A stretch of 47,969 nucleotides of DNA from Janibacter corallicola NBRC 107790 (GTDB lineage Bacteria > Actinomycetota > Actinomycetes > Actinomycetales > Dermatophilaceae): positions 1 to 47,969 of the forward strand of contig NZ_BCSR01000021.1 of NCBI RefSeq assembly GCF_001570965.1, given 5' to 3'. The notes beneath the pieces are model-generated. The model was given only the letters and a program-made list of their open reading frames with translations. It did not search any database and was not told the origin of the DNA. The position numbers and the translations under genes were made by a program. The stretch's first letter is position 1. Each line of letters opens with the position of its first letter. Below are positions 1-9,018 of this stretch, in pieces.

Positions 1-6
1 GGCGGC

Positions 7-43
7 GGGGCGAAGGGGGCCGGTCACCGGCCCCCTTCGCCCC
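7..43. terminator. Perfect inverted-repeat terminator made of two CGAAGGGGG motifs
   Basis: Two perfect 18-base arms (7-24 and 26-43) surround a single central base. Each arm carries one copy of the dispersed 9-mer CGAAGGGGG (11-19 forward, 31-39 reverse). The structure begins 7 bases beyond the stop codon of the minus-strand AhpD-like gene, which is the right place for a transcription terminator. There is no clear T-run, as is common in high-GC actinobacteria. Confidence 0.75.
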
Positions 44-49
44 GTCTGC

Positions 50-505
50 TCAGGCCCCGGGGTCCTTCGGCAGCTGCTGGTGGGTGGCCACGGCCAACCG
101 GTTCCACACATTGATCGTGGCGATCGCGAGGAGCACCTGGACCAGCTCCTCCTTCGAGAACTGCGCCGCGGCGGCCTCCCAGACCTCGTCGGGCACGCCC
201 TGCTCGCCGATGAGCGTGACCGCCTCGGTGAGGGCCAGCGCGGCCTGCTCCGCCTCGGTGAAGAAGTCCCGCGCCTCCCGCCACCCGACGAGGATGTCCA
301 GCCGGCGCTGCTCCTCGCCGTTCGTGCGGGCGTCGCGGGCGTGCATGTCGAGGCAGAAGGCGCAGCCGTTCAGCTGCGAGGCCCGCAGCTTGATCAGCTC
401 GTAGAGACCGGTGTCCAGCCCGCTGCTGCGGACGTAGGTCTCCATCCCCAGGACGGCCTTGCCCGCCTCGGGGTCGACCGAGAAGTAGTCGAGCCGTGCG
501 CTCAT
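50..505 (-). CDS. AhpD-like carboxymuconolactone decarboxylase family protein
   Basis: A 151-residue protein of the CMD/AhpD fold. The family signature is clear: Glu36 precedes Cys48-Ala-Phe-Cys51 and His55, the proton-relay and redox cysteine set of alkylhydroperoxidase-like proteins. It probably reduces peroxides or handles a reactive small molecule in the cytoplasm; the true substrate is not visible. The ATG at 505 has a strong upstream AGGAGAGGAAG ribosome site, so longer upstream readings are rejected. It lies 38 bases downstream of the alkB-like gene on the same strand, so the two are probably one transcript under the SOS box at 1190. A perfect hairpin follows the stop. The family call is sure, the reaction is not. 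Confidence 0.85.
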   Translation of the reverse strand: MSARLDYFSVDPEAGKAVLGMETYVRSSGLDTGLYELIKLRASQLNGCAFCLDMHARDARTNGEEQRRLDILVGWREARDFFTEAEQAALALTEAVTLIGEQGVPDEVWEAAAAQFSKEELVQVLLAIATINVWNRLAVATHQQLPKDPGA

Positions 506-543
506 GGTGATCGCTTCCTCTCCTGACGTGGGTGTGGAGCCTC

Positions 544-1164
544 TCAACGGACTCCGCTCACCCGGAACTGGATGGACACGCGCGGCCCCACGGTCGCGCT
601 GGTCTTGGGGACGGCGTGGTCCCAGGTGCGTTGGCAGGCGCCGCCCATGACGACCAGGTCGCCGTGCCCGAGCGAGACCCGCTGTGAGGCGCCGCCGTCG
701 CGCGGGCGCAGCGCCAGGTGCCGGGAGGAGCCGAGCGAGACGATCGCGACCATCGTGTCCTCCTCGCGGCCGCGCCCGATGCGGTCCCCGTGCCAGGCGA
801 CCGAGTCCGCGCCGTCGCGGTAGAGGCACAGCCCGGCCGTGACGAAGGGCTCGCCGAGCTCGCGGGCGTAGTGCGCGGAGAGGTCCTCGCGCATGTCCGT
901 CAGCAGCGGGTGGGGGAGGGGCTCGTCCTCAGCGTAGAAACGCAGCAGTCGCGGCACGTCGACGACGGAGTCGTACATTCGGCGCCGCTCCGAGCGCCAG
1001 GGGACCTCGCGCAGCAGCGTGGCGAGCACCTCGTCGGCGCCGGTCGCCCACCCCGGCAGCAGGTCCAGCCAGGCGCTCTCGTCGAGGTGGCGGCGGTGGG
1101 CTGCGCCGAGCCGCCCGAGGGTCGGGGTCGGTGCGTCGTCGAAGAGCGAGGACTGCAGCGCCAT
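544..1164 (-). CDS. alkB: AlkB-like 2-oxoglutarate/Fe(II) dioxygenase (DNA alkylation repair)
   Basis: A 206-residue AlkB-family dioxygenase, expected to remove methyl lesions from DNA or RNA bases by oxidative demethylation with iron and 2-oxoglutarate. Visible residues: the YRDGADSVAWHGD stretch gives the iron ligands His125 and Asp127, with the distal His183 in WDH, and the RVSIQFR motif supplies the 2-oxoglutarate and substrate arginines (Arg195, Arg201). Length is typical of short bacterial AlkB proteins. A GTG lies directly before the ATG (1165-1167) and could be used instead; both follow a TTGAGGGG stretch. A TATGTT minus-10 (1174-1179) lies just upstream and a perfect LexA box (1190-1205) covers the expected minus-35, so DNA-damage induction is likely. 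It is cotranscribed with the AhpD-like gene. Confidence 0.9.
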   Translation of the reverse strand: MALQSSLFDDAPTPTLGRLGAAHRRHLDESAWLDLLPGWATGADEVLATLLREVPWRSERRRMYDSVVDVPRLLRFYAEDEPLPHPLLTDMREDLSAHYARELGEPFVTAGLCLYRDGADSVAWHGDRIGRGREEDTMVAIVSLGSSRHLALRPRDGGASQRVSLGHGDLVVMGGACQRTWDHAVPKTSATVGPRVSIQFRVSGVR

Positions 1165-1189
1165 CACCCCTCAAACATACCACCATCCC

Positions 1190-1205
1190 TCGAACTGGTG
1201 TTCGA
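1190..1205. promoter_or_regulatory. LexA (SOS) box between alkB and recO
   Basis: The site TCGAACtggtGTTCGA is a perfect palindrome matching the actinobacterial/mycobacterial LexA consensus TCGAAC-N4-GTTCGA, and symmetry extends one more base on each side (1189-1206). It lies 26 bases upstream of the alkB-like start on the minus strand and 61 bases upstream of the recO GTG on the plus strand. It covers the expected minus-35 of the alkB promoter, so LexA should repress alkB and could also affect recO. Confidence 0.85.
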
Positions 1206-1266
1206 GAGGATCGCCCGGGGCCGAGGGGTGTCGATCGCTGTCGCCGGCAGGGGAGAGAATGGTCCG

Positions 1267-2013
1267 GTGCCCCTATACCGCGACTCCGGGGTCGTCCTGC
1301 GCACCCACAAACTGGGTGAGGCCGACCGGATCATCACCGTGCTCACCCGCGAGCGCGGCAAGATCCGTGCCGTGGCGAAGGGGGTGCGCCGCACCAAGTC
1401 CCGCTTCGGTGCCCGCCTGGAGCCCGGGATGCACGTGGACCTGCAGTGCTACGAGGGGCGCAACCTGGACACCGTGACCCAGGCCGAGACCCTTGACCCC
1501 TGGGGCGACACCATCGCCCGGGACTACCGGCGGTGGACCGCGGCAGCCGCCGTCCTGGAGACCGCGGACCGGCTCACCGAGGAGGGCCAGGTGGCGGTGC
1601 AGCACCACCTGCTGCTCGCCGGAGCACTGCGTTCCCTCGCCCAGGACGAGCACGCCTCCGAGCTGGTCCTGGACGCCTATCTGCTGCGGGCGGTGGCCGT
1701 CTCGGGCTGGGCGCCGAGCTTCCACGACTGCGCCCGGTGCGGCCAGACCGGCCCGCACCGCGCCTTCCACGTCGCCTCCGGTGGGGTGCTGTGCCGCGAC
1801 TGCCGGGTACCTGGCTCCTCGGCACCCGCCCCCGAGACCCTCGAGCTGCTCGCCGCACTGCTGACCGGTGACTGGGTGGTCGCCGACGCCTCGTTGGTGC
1901 GGCATCGGCGGGAGGGGTCCGGGCTGACCTCGGCCTTCCTCCAGTGGCACCTCGAGCGCGGTGTGCTCTCCCTTCGCCACGTCGACCGCAGCCAACACCA
2001 GAGGACCGGATGA
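1267..2013 (+). CDS. recO: DNA repair protein RecO
   Basis: A 248-residue RecO, the mediator that loads RecA onto SSB-coated gapped DNA in the RecFOR pathway and anneals complementary strands. The N-terminal OB-fold begins with the conserved [19 protein letters not shown] stretch (residues 4-22). A C-terminal zinc site shows two CxxC pairs, Cys155/Cys158 and Cys176/Cys179. The open frame runs far upstream, but the family start is the GTG at 1267 behind GGGAGAG. Its stop overlaps the uppS start as ATGA, so the two are translationally coupled, a standard actinobacterial pairing. A perfect SOS box sits 61 bases upstream in the divergent promoter region. Confidence 0.95.
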   Translation: MPLYRDSGVVLRTHKLGEADRIITVLTRERGKIRAVAKGVRRTKSRFGARLEPGMHVDLQCYEGRNLDTVTQAETLDPWGDTIARDYRRWTAAAAVLETADRLTEEGQVAVQHHLLLAGALRSLAQDEHASELVLDAYLLRAVAVSGWAPSFHDCARCGQTGPHRAFHVASGGVLCRDCRVPGSSAPAPETLELLAALLTGDWVVADASLVRHRREGSGLTSAFLQWHLERGVLSLRHVDRSQHQRTG

Positions 2014-2789
2014 GTCGCTACGCCACCCCCTTCGCCCACTCCAGCGGTGCCACGCCGCCGCCGGTGCCCGCCGAGCTCATCCCGAACCACGTGGCGATCG
2101 TCATGGACGGCAACGGTCGGTGGGCCAACCAGCGTGGCCTGCCCCGGACCAAGGGGCACGAGGCGGGGGAGGGGGCGCTGCTCGACGTCGTCGCCGGCGC
2201 GCTCGAGATCGGGGTGCCGCATTTGTCGAGCTATGCCTTCTCCACCGAGAACTGGCGCCGCTCGCCCGAGGAGGTGCGCTTCCTCATGGGTTTCAACCGT
2301 GACGTGATCCGCCGCCGCCGGGACCAGCTGCATTCCTGGGGCGTGCGGATGCGCTGGGTCGGCCGGCGACCGAAGCTGTGGCGCTCGGTGATCAAGGAGC
2401 TCGAGATCGCCCAGGAGATGACCCGGGACAATGACGCGATGACGCTCTACTTCTGCGTCAACCACGGTGGCCGCGCCCAGATCGCTGACGCGGTGCGCGG
2501 GATCGCGACCGACGTGGCCGCCGGACGGCTCAAGGGTTCGCGCGTCGACGAGCGCACCATCGCCCGCTACCTCAGCGAGCCGGACATGCCGGACGTGGAC
2601 CTCTTCCTGCGCTCCTCCGGCGAGCAGCGCACGAGCAACTTCCTGCTCTGGCAGTCCGCCTACGCGGAGATGGTCTTCCAGGACACGCTGTGGCCGGACT
2701 ACGACCGCCGCCACCTCTGGGAGGCCATCGAGACATACGCCCGGCGGGACCGGCGTTACGGCGGGGCGGTCGACGCCCCGGGCGCGTGA
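2010..2789 (+). CDS. uppS: Isoprenyl (undecaprenyl/decaprenyl) diphosphate synthase
   Basis: A 259-residue cis-prenyltransferase that adds isopentenyl units to an allylic diphosphate, making the lipid carrier for peptidoglycan and polysaccharide precursors. The catalytic signature [14 protein letters not shown] (residues 27-40, Asp33) is intact, as are the central [14 protein letters not shown] motif and the C-terminal RRDRRYGG motif that bind the isopentenyl diphosphate. The ATG at 2010 overlaps the recO stop by four bases, which fixes the start. Product chain length (C50 or C55) cannot be read from sequence, so the symbol is generic. The gene ends 4 bases from the convergent sulfotransferase-like gene. 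Confidence 0.95.
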   Translation: MSRYATPFAHSSGATPPPVPAELIPNHVAIVMDGNGRWANQRGLPRTKGHEAGEGALLDVVAGALEIGVPHLSSYAFSTENWRRSPEEVRFLMGFNRDVIRRRRDQLHSWGVRMRWVGRRPKLWRSVIKELEIAQEMTRDNDAMTLYFCVNHGGRAQIADAVRGIATDVAAGRLKGSRVDERTIARYLSEPDMPDVDLFLRSSGEQRTSNFLLWQSAYAEMVFQDTLWPDYDRRHLWEAIETYARRDRRYGGAVDAPGA

Positions 2790-2793
2790 CGGC

Positions 2794-3879
2794 CTAGCCC
2801 CGCCGGCGGGCCGAGCGCACCGTGCGCGTGGCACGCCGGCGGAGGCGACGCAGGTCCCGGGCCAGGGCACCCGGCGTCTCCGGGCCGGACTGCGACTCCG
2901 TGCGCGACCGTTCGGTGAGCCGCTGGAGCTCTCGGTCGGCGTGCTGGAGCTCCCGATTGGTGCGCTCGAGATCACGATCGGCGTGCCTGAGGTCCCGCCG
3001 CAGCCCGCGCGCGGCGGCGCTCAGGTCACCGATGCGCTGGTTGGCGACCGTGTGGTGGGCGGCGTGGTCGATGGCATCGGCGGACCAGCCGTCGACGAAG
3101 CTGAGGCTCTCGAAGCTCCACCGCTCGCCGAAGGCGTCGAAGTCCTTGGCGTAGGAGTCCTCGATGATCTCGCGGACCCCTCCCTCGAGCACCTCCGGCG
3201 TCATGGCCAGGGGGGTCTCGTTCGCACGAGGGGTGTAGAGCGGCTGGTCCTTGCCGAGCGGCTCGAGGTGGGCGTGGACGTCGGCGAAGAGCGTGCCGAG
3301 CTCCTTGAGGCCGTAGACCCTCGTGTAGTTCACGCTCTGGGGACGCACCGAGCGCACCTGGTTCTGGAAGTGAACGTCGTGACGCAGCTCGGGGTGGGTC
3401 TCCCACGGGCGGGCGTGGACGAAGGCGCGCCAGTCCTCGAGTACCTGCTCCGCCGACGTCGGCGTGCGGGGGAACCACGGCTGGTCGGAGTACATCTCCA
3501 CGTACCTCGCGTGCCGCACGAGGAACTTCGACTCCCATGCCGACCACAGCCGGCTGAAGGGGCTGCGGACGACGGCGAAGACGAACCAGTCGTCCGTGGG
3601 GTCGATGGCCGCCAGCTGTTCCGGCGGCAGCTGGGTCAGCTGCGGGGTCCGTTGCCAGCGCTGGCGCCCGCCGTGGATCCCGAGGAGGCGGCTCTGCTGG
3701 CCTCCGATCGCGCCGACGAAGGATTGGGGGTTCTCACCCGCGAGATCGGCGACCATCCAGCGCAGACTGGTGCAGGCCGCCTTCGTGACCGACATGTAGA
3801 CCATCTTGTGGTCCGGCAGCACGAAGGAGTTCGGGGGCGGGGCGATGCCGTTGAGCAAGGGTGTGGTGGGAGCAGGCAT
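2794..3879 (-). CDS. Sulfotransferase family 2-like protein with C-terminal coiled coil
   Basis: A 361-residue protein resembling the carbohydrate sulfotransferase (Sulfotransfer_2) family, which moves sulfate from PAPS to a sugar or other acceptor. The 5'-phosphosulfate loop appears as SVTKAACTSLR (residues 30-40) and the 3'-phosphate site as VVRSPFSRLWSAWES (residues 103-117). The last 80 residues or so are an Arg/Glu/Asp-rich heptad region likely to form a coiled coil, followed by a very basic tail. The start at 3879 lacks a good ribosome site, and an upstream in-frame GTG is possible. No sulfate-activation genes lie nearby. The acceptor is unknown; such proteins usually modify surface glycans. 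Confidence 0.7.
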   Translation of the reverse strand: MPAPTTPLLNGIAPPPNSFVLPDHKMVYMSVTKAACTSLRWMVADLAGENPQSFVGAIGGQQSRLLGIHGGRQRWQRTPQLTQLPPEQLAAIDPTDDWFVFAVVRSPFSRLWSAWESKFLVRHARYVEMYSDQPWFPRTPTSAEQVLEDWRAFVHARPWETHPELRHDVHFQNQVRSVRPQSVNYTRVYGLKELGTLFADVHAHLEPLGKDQPLYTPRANETPLAMTPEVLEGGVREIIEDSYAKDFDAFGERWSFESLSFVDGWSADAIDHAAHHTVANQRIGDLSAAARGLRRDLRHADRDLERTNRELQHADRELQRLTERSRTESQSGPETPGALARDLRRLRRRATRTVRSARRRG

Positions 3880-3985
3880 GCTTTCGTTCGGTCCGGCGAC
3901 GAGTGTGGCGTGAACGTCAACGTCTACCACACGTGGATCGCCGAGTCCCGCTCCGTGCCCGCGAGACCCGCTGCGCGACGCCCTT

Positions 3986-4399
3986 TCAGCCTCCGTGGTC
4001 ACCGGCGCAGTCGGTGCAGCGCCCGAAGAGCTCCAGGGTGTGCGCGACATCGGTGAAGCCGTGCTCGGCCGCCACCCGGTCGGCCCAGCGTTCCACGGTC
4101 GGCCCCTCGACCTCGACGGTGCGGCCGCAGTCGCGGCAGACGAGGTGGTGGTGGTGCCCGGTGCTGCACCGGCGGAAGACCTGCTCGCCCTCGTCGGTGC
4201 GCAGGGTGTCGACGATGTCCTCGGCGACCATCGCCTGCAGGGTGCGGTAGACGGTGGCCAGCCCGATCCGCTCGCCACCACGGTGCAGGCTGGCGTGGAC
4301 CTCCTGTGCGGAGCGGAAGCCGTCCACACCCTCCATGTCGCGCTCGATCGCGATGCGCTGGCGGGTCGGACGTCTGGTGGTGGTTCCGCTGCTCATCAT
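3986..4399 (-). CDS. zur: Zinc uptake regulator (Fur family)
   Basis: A 137-residue Fur-family repressor. The N-terminal winged helix includes the GLATVYRTLQAM recognition segment (residues 46-57). The metal-sensing half has HHHHLVCRDC (His82-85, Cys88, Cys91) and a second pair Cys128/Cys131, the structural zinc site. As last gene of the znuA-znuC-znuB-zur unit it is almost certainly Zur rather than Fur, sensing zinc and repressing its own operon at the two boxes upstream of znuA. The ATG at 4399 overlaps the znuB stop as ATGA, which selects the MM start over the second Met. Known family behaviour supports the role; direct DNA binding is inferred. Confidence 0.92.
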   Translation of the reverse strand: MMSSGTTTRRPTRQRIAIERDMEGVDGFRSAQEVHASLHRGGERIGLATVYRTLQAMVAEDIVDTLRTDEGEQVFRRCSTGHHHHLVCRDCGRTVEVEGPTVERWADRVAAEHGFTDVAHTLELFGRCTDCAGDHGG

Positions 4400-5397
4400 C
4401 GGCTCCCTTCGAGATCGCCCTCGGCGCCGGGGACGTCGCCGTGCTCGTCCCAGTGGTCCCCGTGGCGGGCGTGCCGGTGACCGTCGTGCAGGTAGTCGAC
4501 GTGGTCGCCGTGCAGGACGACGTCGTGGCCGCACTCCTCCCAGTGCACGTGCTCGTGGGTCTCGGCGCTGCGGTGGCGTGTCATCCGGGAGTGGTGGAGC
4601 AGCCAGGAGCCGAGCGCGGAGGCCACGAAGACCGCGATCGCGAGCAGCACGATCGTCGCCCCCGAGGGGGTGTCGGCGTAGAAGCTGGTGAAGACGCCGC
4701 CGGCGCTGGTGAGCAGTCCGACGGCGACGGCCGCGAGGAGGCTCCCGCGGAAGGAACGGCCCAGGTGCTGCCCGGTGGCATTGGGCAGGATCATCAGGGC
4801 GCTGATGAGCAGCAGGCCGATGACGCGCATCGAGATGACGACGGTGACGCCGGTGAGCACCGCGAGCAGGATGTTCGTCGCGAGCACCGGCAGACCCGAG
4901 GCGCGGGTGTACTCCTCGTCCTGGGCGACGGCGAAGAGCCGGTCGCGCAGCAGCAGGACGGTCACGAGCACGACCGCGGCGAGGACCGCGAAGGCGATGA
5001 GGTCGCCCCGGGAGACGGTGTTGAGGGCGCCGAAGAGGTATCCCTGCAGGTTGGTGCTCGACCCGTCGGGTGCCTTTGAGATCGTGACGACACCGGCGGC
5101 GATGCCGCCGTAGAACATCACCGCGAGCGCGAGGTCCCCGCCGGTGCGGCCGTGGTGGCGCAGCACCTCGATCGCGACCGCACAGGCCACGACGACCACG
5201 AGAGCGGTCAGCACGGGGGAGTTGCCGGTGAAGACCCCGACCCCGACCCCGGCCAGCGCCACGTGGCCCATCCCGTCGCCGATGAGGGACAGGCCGCGCT
5301 GGACGAGGAAGACCCCGACCAGTGGTGCGGACGCGCCGACCAGCAGCGCCGCGATGAGCGAGTTGCGCATGAACTCCAGGCTGAGCAGGTCCATCAT
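4396..5397 (-). CDS. znuB: Zinc ABC transporter permease
   Basis: A 333-residue membrane permease of the ABC-3 metal family, with about eight or nine hydrophobic helices from residue 10 to 290 and the conserved LSLIGDGMGHVALAGVG stretch near residues 37-53. It forms the channel of the ZnuABC importer. The C-terminal tail of about 45 residues is unusually rich in His, Asp and Glu (repeated HEHVHWEECGH, HDVVLHGDHVDYLHDGHRH) and may buffer zinc on the cytoplasmic side. Both ends overlap neighbours by four bases (ATGA with znuC before and zur after), a tightly coupled operon. Start chosen as the first of two adjacent Met codons because of that overlap. Confidence 0.93.
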   Translation of the reverse strand: MMDLLSLEFMRNSLIAALLVGASAPLVGVFLVQRGLSLIGDGMGHVALAGVGVGVFTGNSPVLTALVVVVACAVAIEVLRHHGRTGGDLALAVMFYGGIAAGVVTISKAPDGSSTNLQGYLFGALNTVSRGDLIAFAVLAAVVLVTVLLLRDRLFAVAQDEEYTRASGLPVLATNILLAVLTGVTVVISMRVIGLLLISALMILPNATGQHLGRSFRGSLLAAVAVGLLTSAGGVFTSFYADTPSGATIVLLAIAVFVASALGSWLLHHSRMTRHRSAETHEHVHWEECGHDVVLHGDHVDYLHDGHRHARHGDHWDEHGDVPGAEGDLEGSR

Positions 5398-6218
5398 CGC
5401 GGGCCTCCGGTCGGTGGGAGCGCCGTGGTCTGCACGGGGGAGGGGGCGGTCGGCGCCGTGACGTCGTGATCGGCGGGACCGAGGTCGCCCGGCAGTTGCG
5501 AAGGGGGGCCGTCGTGGACCACGCGGCCGCCGCGGACGAGCACCGCCCGGGTGACGACGTCGGCGAGGGGGGCGAGCTCGTGGGTGACGATGACGAGCGT
5601 GGCGCCGCGCTGGACGAGCCGGCGCATCACCGCGGTGAGGACCTGCTGGTGGCCCCGGTCGACACCGGCGGTCGGTTCGTCCATGAGGAAGACCTCGGGT
5701 CGGCTGGCCAGCGCCCGGGCGATGAGCACCCGCCGCTGCTGGCCCCCGGACAGGGTGGCGACGTCGTGCTGGGCGAGGTCGCCGAGGCCGACGACGGCCA
5801 GGGCCTCGGTGACCAGGGCCCGGTCGGCGAGGGAGCGGACCCGCCACGGCGCCCACCATGGTGTGCGCACGGTGCGTCCCATGGTGACGATCTCCTCGGC
5901 CGTCGCTTTGACGGCAGAGGCGAGGGTGTGCCGTTGCGGGACGTAGCCCAGACCCGCTGCCGCCGCGCGTGACCTGAGGGGGGCGCCGCCGACCCGACCG
6001 CTGCCGCGGTGCAGGTCGGCCAGCCCGAGCAGACCGCGCACGAGGGTGGACTTGCCGGCGCCGTTGGGGCCCAGGACCGCGACGACCTCGCCGCGGCCGA
6101 TGGTCAGGTCGACATCTCGGACCACGGTGCGGTCCTCGTAGCCGAAGGCCGCGCCCCGCAGCTCCAGGACCGGCTCGGCCCCGGCGGCCGCGGGCGTCGC
6201 TCTCGTCCTCAGCTGCAT
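5394..6218 (-). CDS. znuC: Zinc ABC transporter ATP-binding protein
   Basis: A 274-residue ABC ATPase that powers zinc import. Walker A is GPNGAGKST (50-58), the Q-loop glutamine is near 95, the signature LSGGQ is at 156-160, Walker B FLMDEPT covers Asp180-Glu181, and the switch histidine is His213. It overlaps the 3' end of znuA by ten bases and the start of znuB by four, so translation is coupled. Metal specificity is inferred from the histidine-rich ZnuA and ZnuB partners, the terminal zur gene and the Zur boxes; on its own the ATPase could equally serve manganese import. Confidence 0.93.
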   Translation of the reverse strand: MQLRTRATPAAAGAEPVLELRGAAFGYEDRTVVRDVDLTIGRGEVVAVLGPNGAGKSTLVRGLLGLADLHRGSGRVGGAPLRSRAAAAGLGYVPQRHTLASAVKATAEEIVTMGRTVRTPWWAPWRVRSLADRALVTEALAVVGLGDLAQHDVATLSGGQQRRVLIARALASRPEVFLMDEPTAGVDRGHQQVLTAVMRRLVQRGATLVIVTHELAPLADVVTRAVLVRGGRVVHDGPPSQLPGDLGPADHDVTAPTAPSPVQTTALPPTGGPR

Positions 6219-7159
6219 GCTGCTCCCTCCTGCACCGCGGCGAGGTTGCTGCGCATGACCTGGAAGTAGTTCGACCCCTTCGAGTCGTCCGAGAGGCCCT
6301 CGATCGGGTCGAGCACGGCGACCGTGGCGTCGGCGTCGTCGGCGATGGTCTCGGCCAGTGCCGCCGGCAGCTGCGGCTCGGTGTAGACCGTCTCGATCCC
6401 CTCGTCGCGGATGTGGTGGATCAGCTCGGCCATCACCCTCGGGCTCGGCTCGTCGTGCGGGCTCAGGCCCGCGATGGGTTCCTGGGTGAAGCCGTACCGG
6501 TCGGCGAAGTAGCCGAAGGAGGCGTGGCCGGTGACGAGCTCGTGGCGCTCGCAGTCCGCCAGGCCCGAGCTCAGCTCTCGATCGAGCCGGTGCAGCCGCT
6601 TGGCGAAGTCCTTCGCGTCGGCCCGGTAGTCGGCCGCGTGCTCCGGGTCCGCCTCGGCCAGCCGGTCACCGATCGCCTCGCCGACGTCGGCGTAGCGCGT
6701 CGGGTCGAGCCAGAAGTGGGGATCCATCCCACCGTGATCGTGGCCCTCGTGCTCGCCGTGGTCGTGGCCCTCGTGGTCGTGACCCCCTTCGCCCTCCGCG
6801 GACTCCGGGGCCAGGTGCGCGGCGGGTGCCACGTCGAAGGCCGCGTCGCCGGCCCCGGCCGCGGCGTCGTCGACGGCGGGCTGGAAGTCCTTCAGGTAGA
6901 TCAGCTGGTCGGCCTCCTTGACCTCGAGCACCTGCCTGGGCGTCAGCTCGAGGTCGTGGGCCTCGGTCCCCGGCTGGGTCAGGTTGCTGCTCACCACGTG
7001 CTCCCCGCCGATCTGCTCGACGGCGTACTCGAGGGGGTAGAAGGAGGTGAGCACCTCGAGCCGGCCGTCCTCGGACCCTGTGCTGCTCGGGCCGGTGCAG
7101 CCGGCTGCGGTGATGAGGGAGAGGCAGCAGGCGCACTGCAGTGCACGGGTCATGAACAT
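6209..7159 (-). CDS. znuA: Zinc-binding lipoprotein of the ABC importer
   Basis: A 316-residue cluster A-I solute-binding protein that captures zinc outside the membrane and delivers it to ZnuBC. A short lipoprotein signal ends at Ala-Ala-Gly-Cys21, so the mature protein should be lipid-anchored. A histidine/aspartate-rich loop at residues 127-149 (GHDHEGHDHGEHEGHDHGG) precedes MDPHFWLDP, typical of zinc rather than manganese binders. Start: ATG at 7159, with a second ATG at 7153 also possible; neither has a good ribosome site. The Zur operator overlaps the start region, so transcription begins very close and the message may be nearly leaderless. First gene of znuACB-zur. Confidence 0.92.
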   Translation of the reverse strand: MFMTRALQCACCLSLITAAGCTGPSSTGSEDGRLEVLTSFYPLEYAVEQIGGEHVVSSNLTQPGTEAHDLELTPRQVLEVKEADQLIYLKDFQPAVDDAAAGAGDAAFDVAPAAHLAPESAEGEGGHDHEGHDHGEHEGHDHGGMDPHFWLDPTRYADVGEAIGDRLAEADPEHAADYRADAKDFAKRLHRLDRELSSGLADCERHELVTGHASFGYFADRYGFTQEPIAGLSPHDEPSPRVMAELIHHIRDEGIETVYTEPQLPAALAETIADDADATVAVLDPIEGLSDDSKGSNYFQVMRSNLAAVQEGAACS

Positions 7160-7195
7160 GACAATCATTCTCAACTTAAGTGAGAATGATTGTCA
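7159..7195. promoter_or_regulatory. Double Zur operator upstream of znuA
   Basis: Two 15-base boxes, TGACAATCATTCTCA (7159-7173) and TGAGAATGATTGTCA (7181-7195), are exact reverse complements separated by the 7-base spacer ACTTAAG. Each box is itself a near-palindrome of the 7-1-7 Fur/Zur type and matches the actinobacterial Zur consensus (TGA-AAT-ATT-TCA pattern). Because the first box touches the znuA start, bound Zur would block initiation of the whole znuACB-zur operon. The AT-richness of this stretch stands out in the window. Confidence 0.9.
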
Positions 7196-7213
7196 ATCTC
7201 GGGGGGAGGGCGA

Positions 7214-7522
7214 TCAGCGGGGGACCACTTGGATGACCGTCAGGCCGGCGATGAGGACGATGACCGCGATCCGCATCAGCCGCTCCGCCACGGTCAGGCG
7301 CGGCCAGCTCAGGGCGAGCATCCACGCGAGGTAGAGGATGACCAGGCCCCACGCGATCGCGCCCCACGGGCCGAGGAAGCCGCCGATCAGCACGAGCGCG
7401 AAGACGACGATGATCGGCACGGCCGGGGGGAGGCGGCTGATGAACGTGATCGCGGGGAGGCTGGCCCGCTCGAGGGCATTGGTCGCCACCGGCTCGGGGC
7501 GTTGCGAAGGCGGTCTGCTCAC
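7214..7522 (-). CDS. Small two- or three-helix membrane protein (DUF6703-like)
   Basis: A 102-residue hydrophobic protein with a charged N-terminus (residues 1-22), then about three membrane segments near residues 28-50, 54-70 and 84-100. The pattern (Ala-Leu-Glu-Arg-Ala-Ser-Leu-Pro near the start, LSWPRLT in the middle, second half hydrophobic) resembles the actinobacterial DUF6703 family often found beside glyS; I recall this from the family and have not checked it. GTG start at 7522 behind a GAGGGG stretch. It is divergent from glycyl-tRNA synthetase and lies just downstream of the Zur operator on the opposite side of znuA. Function unknown. Confidence 0.65.
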   Translation of the reverse strand: MSRPPSQRPEPVATNALERASLPAITFISRLPPAVPIIVVFALVLIGGFLGPWGAIAWGLVILYLAWMLALSWPRLTVAERLMRIAVIVLIAGLTVIQVVPR

Positions 7523-7606
7523 CCCCTCAGGGTAGGCGGGGCGCGGGCCCCCTTCGTCATCGAGGCCGATGGGCGGCCCGCGGGCGCGGAACGTTAGCCT
7601 GCCCCC

Positions 7607-9013
<1,407 letters not shown>

Positions 9014-9018
9014 TCCGG

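Noticed and set aside
718-2013. A 431-residue reading for recO
   Set aside because: The upstream part overlaps the divergent alkB gene and SOS box, lacks family similarity and has no ribosome site; the GTG at 1267 fits RecO.
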